Assembly: GCA_018399615.1 (NCBI GenBank) | Contig: JAGYNT010000002.1 | Location: forward strand, 1-64,000 | Direction: 5' to 3' | DNA length: 64,000 bases | Source of the DNA: Acholeplasmataceae bacterium | Lineage (GTDB): Bacteria; Bacillota_I; Bacilli_A; Acholeplasmatales; Acholeplasmataceae | Shown here: positions 49,822 to 58,554 of the stretch, one piece after another | Numbering within the stretch: position 1 is the stretch's first letter | How the letters are laid out: each line of letters begins with the position of its first letter | The notes under the pieces: model-generated | What the model saw: the letters and a program-made list of their open reading frames with translations, nothing else | What the model was told of the DNA's origin: nothing | Databases searched by the model: none | Program-made: the position numbers and the translations under genes

Positions 49822-51870
49822 TTATATCACAGGCGTGTCTCTAAAACCGTTTACATTCGTGATTCGAATGGGTCCGGGCAGGATGGAAACATCACGTGCG
49901 AGAAAGAAAACCGAACCGTTGAGAAGAATGGGCGAGTCGAGATAGAAATAGTCCTCGGTCAACGCCAGTTCGAGAAGAACGTCATAGAAAACGTCACGAA
50001 TGAGAATACCGGTATCCACAGGGTCGACGCCGTATATGAACGGTGCAAAGGGGTAGTCGAAGACATAGTCGTTGGTCGCGACGAGATAGAGTTCGTCATC
50101 GGAAAAGGTGAGTCCCGGTCGGATATCGTGATAGTCGTAATAGGAATCCGCGAGCAAACTCTTGACTTCCAGACCGGTCAGATAAACGGTCTTGATCCGA
50201 TTGTCGAAAGGAAAGATCTGGTATAGCGTCGACATCGTCATCGCTTCGTAGGCCTGTACGTCGGTTCTGGTCCCGCCGGAATTGTGAAAAGCGATATCAC
50301 TGTCGGTGACCGTACGTATGAGTCGTGCCATATAGGTCGTGAGGTCACCTCTGCCCAAGTACTCACCGGCCGTAATGATCGTTTCGGTCAGAAGCGGTTC
50401 GACGATTTCCAGATATGGCGCGAGCGCGTCATCGACGATCGGACTGCTCGTCTGGAGTCGTGTGTCGCTAGAACCGGTCAAGTTGTCCGCCTGGTAATCC
50501 GCGACGACTCCGTCCGTCAGATCCAGACGCAGGCGTCCCAAGTATTCGCCGTTGGCACCGGATTGGATGACGGGCATGTCGACGCCCGGACGTGCTTCGA
50601 AAGTCGTATATGCCCGATGCGAGTGTCCATTGAAGACGGCATCGACGTGTTGATTTCCGACCAAGTCGCCGACGGCCTGATTGAACCCGTCATCGGAACC
50701 ATGAATGGCGACGATGACGACATCGACACCTTCTTCGACTCTGAGATGTTCGCTGCAATATGCGGCCTCGTCAAGGGGGTCGCCGAACTCGTAGTCACGG
50801 ATGCGGGAAGTCGCGATACTCGATTCGAGACCGTATCCCATCAGACCGATGATGCCGACCTCGAGATCACCCTTGGCAACGATCGTATAGGGGTCGATGA
50901 ACTCGGGTATTTCCCGGGTACCCTTGAAAAAGACATTCGCCCCCAGAAGGGGGAACTCCGCTTTGAGCCCTTCTTTGTCGGGATCGAAATATTCGGTCAC
51001 GATATCGAGTCCCCAGTCGAACTCGTGGTTCCCGAGGACAAACGCGTCGAGTTCGATCGCATTCAGTGCGGCAATCGCCGATTCACCGAAAAAATAGTTC
51101 GAAATGAGCGTACCCTGAAGAATATCCCCTCCGGCGATGAAAACCGTCTCTTCGGGGTTTTCGGTCCGTTCATCGATGATGAGGTTGCCGATTCGGCCCA
51201 GACCCATTTCCGATCCTTTTTCAAGGATCGCGCCATGCGTATCGTTGATGTTGTAGATGTTGAGCGTAGATACGGTCGGAACCGATGATTCGATCACGAT
51301 GACATGGACGGTTTCAAATGCCTGGTTGCCGAATGAATCGGCAACCGCATAGATCAATTCGTACGTCCCTTCCGTCATCAGGTCGACATCACCGTCATCA
51401 TAGGTAATGCGTTCGGTGAGTACCCCTTCTTCCGCGTCATATGCACGAATCGATTCCAGATAGTCCGGTGCCGCATCGCCGATCGTATGCGTGAAGTCCT
51501 TGGCATCGAGAAAAATCGGTTTCGTCGTATTGGGCTCCAACCCGTCTTCAAGAACGATGACGTTGACCGTCTCGGTGGTCGAGAAACCGTCAAGGTCGCT
51601 GACGCGGTAAATGAGCTCGTAAATACCCGCTACAAGCAGGTTGACATCTGAATCATCAACGGTGATTCGGTCGGTGAGATCACCGTCGCTCAGATCATGC
51701 GCGGTGACGTTTTTGAGATAATCGGGTTGTTCGTCGCCGATCGTATGCGTGAGGTCACGCGCCCCGCTGATCGTCGGTGGAACCATGTCCTTCGAACTCG
51801 GTTCATTCTCGCAACCGGCGAGAAGTGCCAATCCGACGAGGATCAATATCCATATCGTTGTTTTTTTCAT
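49822..51870 (-). CDS. Lipoprotein bifunctional metallophosphatase/5'-nucleotidase with two N-terminal DUF5011-like Ig repeats
   Basis: LNIYNINDTHGAILE, VFIAGGDILQGTLISNYF, LGNHEFDWG, FNGHSHRAY; N-terminal tandem ~80 aa repeats. Confidence 0.93.
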   Translation of the reverse strand: MKKTTIWILILVGLALLAGCENEPSSKDMVPPTISGARDLTHTIGDEQPDYLKNVTAHDLSDGDLTDRITVDDSDVNLLVAGIYELIYRVSDLDGFSTTETVNVIVLEDGLEPNTTKPIFLDAKDFTHTIGDAAPDYLESIRAYDAEEGVLTERITYDDGDVDLMTEGTYELIYAVADSFGNQAFETVHVIVIESSVPTVSTLNIYNINDTHGAILEKGSEMGLGRIGNLIIDERTENPEETVFIAGGDILQGTLISNYFFGESAIAALNAIELDAFVLGNHEFDWGLDIVTEYFDPDKEGLKAEFPLLGANVFFKGTREIPEFIDPYTIVAKGDLEVGIIGLMGYGLESSIATSRIRDYEFGDPLDEAAYCSEHLRVEEGVDVVIVAIHGSDDGFNQAVGDLVGNQHVDAVFNGHSHRAYTTFEARPGVDMPVIQSGANGEYLGRLRLDLTDGVVADYQADNLTGSSDTRLQTSSPIVDDALAPYLEIVEPLLTETIITAGEYLGRGDLTTYMARLIRTVTDSDIAFHNSGGTRTDVQAYEAMTMSTLYQIFPFDNRIKTVYLTGLEVKSLLADSYYDYHDIRPGLTFSDDELYLVATNDYVFDYPFAPFIYGVDPVDTGILIRDVFYDVLLELALTEDYFYLDSPILLNGSVFFLARDVSILPGPIRITNVNGFRDTPVI

Positions 51871-51893
51871 AGTATACCTTCCTTTGCAAAGTG

Positions 51894-51940
51894 ATTATAA
51901 CACAGTTGTGTCATCGCTTGAAAGCAACTTGTGTTATAAT
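51894..51940. promoter_or_regulatory. Divergent mirror-image promoters (extended -10 on each strand)
   Basis: TTATAACACA-GTTG ... CAAC-TTGTGTTATAA inverted repeat; TGTTATAAT on both strands. Confidence 0.55.
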
Positions 51941-51962
51941 GATTTACGAGGTGTAAAAACGT

Positions 51963-52529
51963 ATGAAATCAGAACGCACGCTATGGAATCTTTTTCTTAC
52001 ATTTTTCAAGATCGGCGCTTTCACATTCGGTGGCGGACTCGCGATGATGCCTGTCATGCGTCGTGAAGTCGTCGATCAGAAACACTGGGTCAACAACGAC
52101 GATATTTTCAAGATTCTGACGATTTCCGAGTCCACCCCGGGTGTTTTCGCGGTGAACTCCGCGACATTCATCGGTTACAAGATCGCCGGATTCAAAGGCA
52201 GCCTGATCGCGACGCTCGGTGTCGTCTTGCCTTCATTCATGCTCATCTCGCTTCTTTCGCTTTTCATCATCGAATTCAAGGAAATCAGACTGGTCGGCTA
52301 TGCTTTCGAAGGCATCAAGGCCGGGGTCGCGATTCTCATCCTCGGAGCCGGTCTCAGACTCGCCCGCAAGATCCGATTCACGCGCTTCGTCACGATCGTC
52401 TTCGTCCTGGCGCTCCTCGCGACGATTTTCACGTCCGTCAGCCCGATATACCTTTTGCTTTCCGGTGCTCTTCTGGGTATCCTCTACAGCATGATCATCA
52501 ACTACGGGGAGGCGAAACGAGATGCTTGA
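51963..52529 (+). CDS. Chromate transporter half (ChrA family)
   Basis: FFKIGAFTFGGGLAMMPVMRREVVDQKHWV; ISESTPGVFAVNSATFIGYKIAG. Confidence 0.93.
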   Translation: MKSERTLWNLFLTFFKIGAFTFGGGLAMMPVMRREVVDQKHWVNNDDIFKILTISESTPGVFAVNSATFIGYKIAGFKGSLIATLGVVLPSFMLISLLSLFIIEFKEIRLVGYAFEGIKAGVAILILGAGLRLARKIRFTRFVTIVFVLALLATIFTSVSPIYLLLSGALLGILYSMIINYGEAKRDA

Positions 52530-53100
52530 AATCCTGACGCTTTTCTGGATCTTTTTCAAGATCGGTCTGTTCACCTTTGGTGGCGGGTACGCCATGATTC
52601 CCCTAATTCAGGCGGAAATGGTCGGTAGGGGATACATCGACTACGAGCTCATGGTCGATTTCATCGGGATCAGCGAATCGACACCCGGTCCGCTCGCCGT
52701 CAACATGGCGACATTCATCGGTATGAACCAGTACGGTCTGATCGGTGCTTTCGCGACCACGCTCGGCGTCGTCCTTCCCTCTTTCATCATCATATCCCTG
52801 ATCGCCGCTTTCGGCAGCAAGGCACTCGACAGTCTTTGGTTCAAGCGCGCGTTTCTCGGTCTCAGACCGGTCGTTATCGGCCTGATCGTCGGCGTATCCG
52901 TCACGCTCGCGATTCGTTCCTTTCTCCCGAACACGATACTGAATGAACGCACGTTCGATTTGTCTTCGTTCCGTTTCGAAGGTCTGATTATCCTCGTGAT
53001 CATCGCCTTGCTCAAGTTCATCTGGAAAATCCCACCGATCAGACTCATTCTCATCGCGGCTGTGCTCGGCATTCTGATCAACCTCGTTTCACCCCTTTGA
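52522..53100 (+). CDS. Chromate transporter half (ChrA family)
   Basis: FFKIGLFTFGGGYAMIPLIQAEMVGRGYI; ISESTPGPLAVNMATFIG; overlaps the preceding ORF. Confidence 0.93.
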   Translation: MLEILTLFWIFFKIGLFTFGGGYAMIPLIQAEMVGRGYIDYELMVDFIGISESTPGPLAVNMATFIGMNQYGLIGAFATTLGVVLPSFIIISLIAAFGSKALDSLWFKRAFLGLRPVVIGLIVGVSVTLAIRSFLPNTILNERTFDLSSFRFEGLIILVIIALLKFIWKIPPIRLILIAAVLGILINLVSPL

Positions 53101-53103
53101 AAG

Positions 53104-53865
53104 GTGGTTGTGGACATGAAAGATCTGACCTGGCTCAAAGAGGACATGATCGCCCATCGCGGCCTTCACACGCACGACAAAAGCGTTCCGGAAAATTCAC
53201 TTCTCGCCTATGAGAAAGCACGTGATCGCGGTTATGCGATCGAACTCGACGTCAACATCCTGAAAGATGGGACGGTCGTCTGTTTCCACGACAAGGACCT
53301 CAAAAGACTCACGGGTGACATAAGAGCCTTGAAAGACGTGACCTATGATGAGATCCGGGATCTCCGGCTTCTCGGCACGGATGAAAAAATCCCACGACTG
53401 GCCGAGGTTCTCGAACTCGTCAAGGGCGAGGTCAACCTCCTGATTGAAATCAAGCCTTTCGGAAAAACACGAAAACTGATCGAAGGCCTCGTGGAAATGC
53501 TTAAGGACTACGACGGTGTTTACGCGATCTTCTCCTTTCATCCCTACGTTCCCTATTATTTGAAAAGGCACTATCCGATGATCGTCCGAGGACAGATCAC
53601 CGAGTACTTCACGGCGAACAGAAAGATGACGAAATTATACAAGTACTTGATGAAATCGATGTTTTTCAATCGGTTTTCCCAGCCCGACTTCATCAGCTAC
53701 GGCATACAAGACCTCCCAAACAGATACGCGACCAAGGCACATGAAAAGGGACTCACGGTCATCAGCTACGCCGCGAGAACCCAGAGTCAACTCGATTTCG
53801 TCAAGGCACACTATGACAACGTCGTCTTCGAATTCTTCGAACCCGCAACGAAAAGAGCACCCTGA
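53104..53865 (+). CDS. Glycerophosphodiester phosphodiesterase family protein
   Basis: MIAHRGLHTHDKSVPENSLLAYEKARDRGYAIELDVNILKDGTVVCFHDKDLKRLTG. Confidence 0.93.
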   Translation: MVVDMKDLTWLKEDMIAHRGLHTHDKSVPENSLLAYEKARDRGYAIELDVNILKDGTVVCFHDKDLKRLTGDIRALKDVTYDEIRDLRLLGTDEKIPRLAEVLELVKGEVNLLIEIKPFGKTRKLIEGLVEMLKDYDGVYAIFSFHPYVPYYLKRHYPMIVRGQITEYFTANRKMTKLYKYLMKSMFFNRFSQPDFISYGIQDLPNRYATKAHEKGLTVISYAARTQSQLDFVKAHYDNVVFEFFEPATKRAP

Positions 53866-53887
53866 TCAGGTGCTCTTGTTTTTTTGA
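53850..53887 (+). terminator. Terminator after GDPD gene
   Basis: agagcaccctgatcaggtgctcttgttttttt. Confidence 0.75.
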
Positions 53888-53932
53888 TTCTTTCCTTTTT
53901 CGCACGCGTATGAAGAGACGTTTCATGATCGA

Positions 53933-55813
53933 TCAATCCATGTCGACATCGAAGCTTTCAAGAAGGCCTTTCTTCTCAATCCTGGCGTCACCGTGCTTGA
54001 CGAAATACATCGTGATGAAGGCGGACGCCACGAAAACGGTCGCGTACGGAAAGAGAACGAGCCTTCCGCCGCTGAGCGTATCCATCAGGAAACCGGATAA
54101 GATCGGCGTCACGATCTGAGCGGCCATGCTGAAGGTGTAATAGTACCCGGTGTACTTTCCGACATCGGAACCTTTGGACAGTTCGACGACCATCGGATAG
54201 GAGTTGACGTTGATCGTCGCCCAACCGATCCCGACCAGACCGAAAACGAGATACATGACCCATCCGAGTGATTCGTTCAGGAAACGGACGCTCAGAAACG
54301 AGAGGGATAGGATGACGATTCCGATCAATATCGACTTGCGTCGTCCGATCCTGGTCGAGATGATCCCAATCGGAATGAACGCGATGAGGGCGACACCATG
54401 AGCGATCATGACCGCCAGAGCGGCACCCATGTTCAAGATTTTGGGCGCGTAATCGGCGACTTTCGATACGACGGCGTTATACCCCATGAACCATAGGAAA
54501 ACCGACAACAGAATCAAATAGAGTGAGATACGCTTGCTGCGGGCGAGATCGATCTGTTCCTGTGTTTCGAGCATGTCTTCTTCATCGGTAATGCCGTATT
54601 TCAAGTCGTCTTTGATCTTCTCTTCGACGAGTCTCGGTTCTTTGACTTTCCAGAGAAAGACGACGAGAATGATCAACATGATGATGCCGACGAGAATGAA
54701 CACGGTCGTATAGGATACATAGGAGACTTTATCGGCTTTGGTAATCGCGAGAATCGCGAGTGCGACGATGGCCGCGAGCGATCCCATCAGATTGATGATC
54801 GCATTCGCTTTCGACCGCAACGGTTTCATCGTCGTGTCGGGCATCAGCGCGACAGCGGGCGAACGGAAGACCGACATCGAGATCAGAGCGACGAGCAGGA
54901 TGAACATGAACAAAACGAGGACGAGCGGGTCGCTTACGGTAACTTCCCAGGCACGCGTACTCAGATACGTGTAATAGTTTTCTTTGAGTGGGGCGAACTC
55001 GCGGGGCGAGAACGTCCCGTCTCCGTCGTGATCATCAATGATCTTCGACATCGGTTCGTTGACATCGTCGTTCCACTCATCGTATTGTTTTTGCGTGATC
55101 AGTTCCTGATCGAGCGCATCGGCGCGTTCGTTTTGCATCTGATAGAGGACGATCTGCCAGTGGGCAACCGAATTCTGCCACGCCTCGGAGCCGAGATACG
55201 CATAGTAACTTTCAAGCAGGACTTCGAACTCGCTTTCGACGAAGTATTCCTCGCTGTCGTGATCGCTGATGATTCCCTCGATCGTTGCCAGAGGCCCCGC
55301 GACAAATGCATCGTATGTCTCTTGTGAGATCTTGCCGTCAGCAAGCGCACTCTGTCGTTCCCGGTCCATCAGTTCGGCGATGGTCCCCCAGTGTTCGACC
55401 GACTCGAGTTCGGCATCGGATACCTGGTTCTCGAAATTGAACGCGAACCCGTAATGGACATTGTTGACATCCGTTTCGTTGATCTTGTTCGTCTGGAGAA
55501 TGTCGGCATAGGATAGCGTCATGAAGGCAAAAGCCGCCAATACGGTTCCGACGATGATAAAGGGTGTTCTCCGGCCACGCTTGTGGTTGCTGCGATCGGA
55601 GAGCGCACCGAAAACAGGCAAAAGGATAACCGCGAACATGTTATCCAACGCCATGACGACACCGGACCACGTCTGATTGAGTCCGAACTTGTCGATCAGA
55701 ATTCTCGCAATAATGTTGTCATAGGTTTGCCAGAAGATCGTGATGATGAAAAATGCGAGGCCAACATAAAATGTCTTTTTATAGTCGAGTTTCATATGTT
55801 CTCCCTTGTTCAT
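53933..55813 (-). CDS. MFS transporter (SLC45/GPH-like) with extracytoplasmic tandem EF-hand-like insert
   Basis: TM1-3 (FYVGLAFFIITIFWQTYDNIIARILID; SGVVMALDNMFAVILLPVFGALSDRSNHKRGRRTPFIIVGT), ~185 aa insert, then remaining TMs. Confidence 0.88.
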   Translation of the reverse strand: MNKGEHMKLDYKKTFYVGLAFFIITIFWQTYDNIIARILIDKFGLNQTWSGVVMALDNMFAVILLPVFGALSDRSNHKRGRRTPFIIVGTVLAAFAFMTLSYADILQTNKINETDVNNVHYGFAFNFENQVSDAELESVEHWGTIAELMDRERQSALADGKISQETYDAFVAGPLATIEGIISDHDSEEYFVESEFEVLLESYYAYLGSEAWQNSVAHWQIVLYQMQNERADALDQELITQKQYDEWNDDVNEPMSKIIDDHDGDGTFSPREFAPLKENYYTYLSTRAWEVTVSDPLVLVLFMFILLVALISMSVFRSPAVALMPDTTMKPLRSKANAIINLMGSLAAIVALAILAITKADKVSYVSYTTVFILVGIIMLIILVVFLWKVKEPRLVEEKIKDDLKYGITDEEDMLETQEQIDLARSKRISLYLILLSVFLWFMGYNAVVSKVADYAPKILNMGAALAVMIAHGVALIAFIPIGIISTRIGRRKSILIGIVILSLSFLSVRFLNESLGWVMYLVFGLVGIGWATINVNSYPMVVELSKGSDVGKYTGYYYTFSMAAQIVTPILSGFLMDTLSGGRLVLFPYATVFVASAFITMYFVKHGDARIEKKGLLESFDVDMD

Positions 55814-55929
55814 GATGATTTTTACTGCTCAGTTTAATCCCATTATAGCACGATTATGACGATGTTTAAGTAAAAATTCCGGCAAATTCCTTCGCATGTT
55901 CATCGGATACGATCATTTTTCGTTTCGAC

Positions 55930-55968
55930 CGTAAAAAAAGGACTCGCACGAAGCGAGTCCCCATTCGT
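55930..55968 (-). terminator. Terminator after VOR operon
   Basis: ggactcgcacgaagcgagtcc hairpin followed on minus strand by TTTTTTT. Confidence 0.7.
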
Positions 55969-55973
55969 TTTCC

Positions 55974-56513
55974 TTAAGCGTCAATGAACGAGCGTCCCTT
56001 TTCAAGAGCGCTTCGATTGACCTCGAGCATATCCTTTTTCTTTGCTCCGAGCAGTTTCAGAAGCGAATCCAGAATGACGTCATCCTTGAAGAGACCGACA
56101 CGCTTCAGGTATGCCCCGAGCATCACCATGTTCGCGACTTGGGGCTTGCCGAGTCGGATGGCCTCTTCACTCATCGGTATGCCGAAAACATGCGTATCGG
56201 CGGAAACAACGTCCTCTTCGATCAAAGATGCGTTGTAAAACAGATTCCCGTCATCCTTGACCCGATCCTTGAACTTCTGATAGGATGGGAGATTGAACAC
56301 CATGAGGTCGTCCGAATCCTTGAATACGGGTGAGAAAATCGGTTGATCACTGATGGTTACGGCACAGTTCGCGGTTCCACCACGGGTTTCCGGTCCGTAA
56401 GTGGGCACCCAAATGCTGTAGAGACCCTGTTTCGTTGCCGCATAAGCGAGCAACTGACCGGTCAGCATGACGCCCTGACCACCGAAACCGGCGATTCTGA
56501 TCGTGCGTATCAT
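55974..56513 (-). CDS. 2-oxoacid:ferredoxin oxidoreductase gamma subunit
   Basis: IRIAGFGGQGVMLTGQLLAYAATKQGLYSIWVPTYGPETRGGTANCAVTIS. Confidence 0.95.
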   Translation of the reverse strand: MIRTIRIAGFGGQGVMLTGQLLAYAATKQGLYSIWVPTYGPETRGGTANCAVTISDQPIFSPVFKDSDDLMVFNLPSYQKFKDRVKDDGNLFYNASLIEEDVVSADTHVFGIPMSEEAIRLGKPQVANMVMLGAYLKRVGLFKDDVILDSLLKLLGAKKKDMLEVNRSALEKGRSFIDA

Positions 56514-57250
56514 TTCTTCATCACATCCTTATAGACGCCAAGCGGATAGAAAGGCTCCATGTGTTCATGCGACCAGTCGAGGGCATCCTTGGGGTTCATG
56601 TGCCAGTTGACCGGGCACGTCGAAAGGACTTCGATCATCGTGAATCCGCGTTTTTCCTGTTGGTACGTGAACGCTTTTTTGATCGCTTTTTTCGCTTTGA
56701 TGACGTGTTGGGGATTATAGAGCGAAACGCGTTCGATATAGGCGGCACCATCGAGTGTCGCAAGCATCTCCGAGACACGGATCGGATGCCCGTGTTGGAG
56801 AAGATTACGACCGTCCTGCGACGTCGTCGTCACTTGGTCGACGAGCGTGGTCGGCGCCATCTGTCCACCCGTCATGCCGTAGGTCGCGTTGTTGGCGAAG
56901 ATGACCGTGATGTTTTCACCGCGGTTGGCAGCGTGTACGGTTTCCGCGATCCCGATTGACGCAAGATCGCCATCACCCTGGTAGGTGAAGACGGTACGAT
57001 CCGGCAAGACACGCTTGATTCCGGTCGCTACCGCACAGGCCCGTCCGTGCGCGGCTTCCTGCATGTCACAATTGATATATTCATAGCTGAAGACGGAACA
57101 GCCGACCGAAGAAACACCGACGGTCTGACCGAGAAGCCCGAGTTCTTCGAGCACTTCGGCTACGAGTTTATGAAGAATACCATGGGTACACCCGGGACAA
57201 TAATGCGTATTCTTATCCGTCAAACCTTTGGTTCTTTCGTAACGAATCAT
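56510..57250 (-). CDS. 2-oxoacid:ferredoxin oxidoreductase beta subunit (TPP-binding)
   Basis: HYCPGCTHGILHKLVAEVLEELG; TYQGDGDLASIGIAETVHAANRGENITVIFANNATYGMTGGQMAPTT. Confidence 0.95.
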   Translation of the reverse strand: MIRYERTKGLTDKNTHYCPGCTHGILHKLVAEVLEELGLLGQTVGVSSVGCSVFSYEYINCDMQEAAHGRACAVATGIKRVLPDRTVFTYQGDGDLASIGIAETVHAANRGENITVIFANNATYGMTGGQMAPTTLVDQVTTTSQDGRNLLQHGHPIRVSEMLATLDGAAYIERVSLYNPQHVIKAKKAIKKAFTYQQEKRGFTMIEVLSTCPVNWHMNPKDALDWSHEHMEPFYPLGVYKDVMKK

Positions 57251-58317
57251 CGTTTCACCGCCCAATCTTCAAATGATGTGATCGCATCGACGAGTTCTTC
57301 CGGTTCGGGAACAACGCCACCGGAGCGACCATAAAACGAAACATTGAAACGACCTTGATTCGCGATCAGAACGTCATCGACCATCTGACCCATGCTCATT
57401 TCGAAAACCATGATCCCTTTACACGTCTTGGGAATGTCGTCGAACGTCTTATGGGGAAAAGGCCAAAGCGTAATCGGTCGGATCATGCCGACCTTGATTC
57501 CTTGTTGTCTGAGTATCTGGATCGATGAGCGGGCGATCCGTGCGGACGTTCCATAGGCGACGATGACATACTCGGCATCATCGAGATCGATCGTTTCGAC
57601 CCGTGTTTCGTTTTCAGTGATCAGACGGTATTTCTTCTGCAAGTTCTTATTGTGTTCTTCGAGTTCGAGCGGATCGAGATAAACGCTGTTGATGATGTTT
57701 CTGCCGTCGTGATGATCCGTACCATTCGATGCATACGTCTTCGGTGGAATTTCTCTCTTCTTGTATGGACGATCCAGTTCGATCGACTCCATCATCTGAC
57801 CGATCAGTCCGTCCACCAGTATCATGACAGGATTTCGATAGATCTCGGCGATTTCGAAACCTTCCTTCATGTAGTCGACCGTTTCCTGAATCGATTCCGG
57901 TGCGATGACGATGACATTGTAGTCACCGTTCCCGCCTCCGCGTGTCGCCTGATTGTAATCACCTTGGGCCGGAGCGATTCCGCCCAAACCCGGTCCGCCA
58001 CGCATGACGGATACGATCAGACACGGCAACTCCGAACCGGCGATATAACTGATTCCTTCCTGTTTGAGGGCGATGCCCACCGATGATGACGACGTCATCA
58101 CGCGTGCACCGGCACCGGCGGCGCCGTATACCATATTGATCGCCGCGACTTCGGATTCGGCTTGTACGAACACTTTGCCGGCTTCGACCAGGTGTTTCGA
58201 CAAATATTCCGGAATCTCGTTCTGCGGTGTGATCGGATAACCGAAGAACGCATCACAATCCGCCTTGATCGCCGCCAAAGCGATCGCTTCATTACCTTTC
58301 ATCAGTACTTTACTCAT
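57247..58317 (-). CDS. 2-oxoacid:ferredoxin oxidoreductase alpha subunit (VorB-like)
   Basis: LMKGNEAIALAAIKADCDAFFGYPITPQNEIPEYLSK; GGPGLGGIAPAQGDYNQATRGGGNGDYN. Confidence 0.95.
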   Translation of the reverse strand: MSKVLMKGNEAIALAAIKADCDAFFGYPITPQNEIPEYLSKHLVEAGKVFVQAESEVAAINMVYGAAGAGARVMTSSSSVGIALKQEGISYIAGSELPCLIVSVMRGGPGLGGIAPAQGDYNQATRGGGNGDYNVIVIAPESIQETVDYMKEGFEIAEIYRNPVMILVDGLIGQMMESIELDRPYKKREIPPKTYASNGTDHHDGRNIINSVYLDPLELEEHNKNLQKKYRLITENETRVETIDLDDAEYVIVAYGTSARIARSSIQILRQQGIKVGMIRPITLWPFPHKTFDDIPKTCKGIMVFEMSMGQMVDDVLIANQGRFNVSFYGRSGGVVPEPEELVDAITSFEDWAVKR

Positions 58318-58537
58318 TGTCGATCACCTCGACTTTGATGACGGAATCCGGACAGATGATCGCGCAGTGCGCACAACCGATGCATCGATCCATATCGCTT
58401 ACCGATATGAGATTGTAGCCCGAACTGTTGATCCGCTCGTTATCGAGCGATAGAATGTTTACCGGACAAAAGGCGACACACAGTCCACAGCCCTTGCAGG
58501 CTTCGTCATTGAACGTCAGTCTTCCCTTCTTTTTCAA
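58310..58537 (-). CDS. 4Fe-4S ferredoxin-type delta subunit
   Basis: CKGCGLCVAFCPVNIL and CIGCAHCAIICPDSVI. Confidence 0.95.
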   Translation of the reverse strand: MKKKGRLTFNDEACKGCGLCVAFCPVNILSLDNERINSSGYNLISVSDMDRCIGCAHCAIICPDSVIKVEVIDNE

Positions 58538-58554
58538 ATTATCACTTCTTTCTG

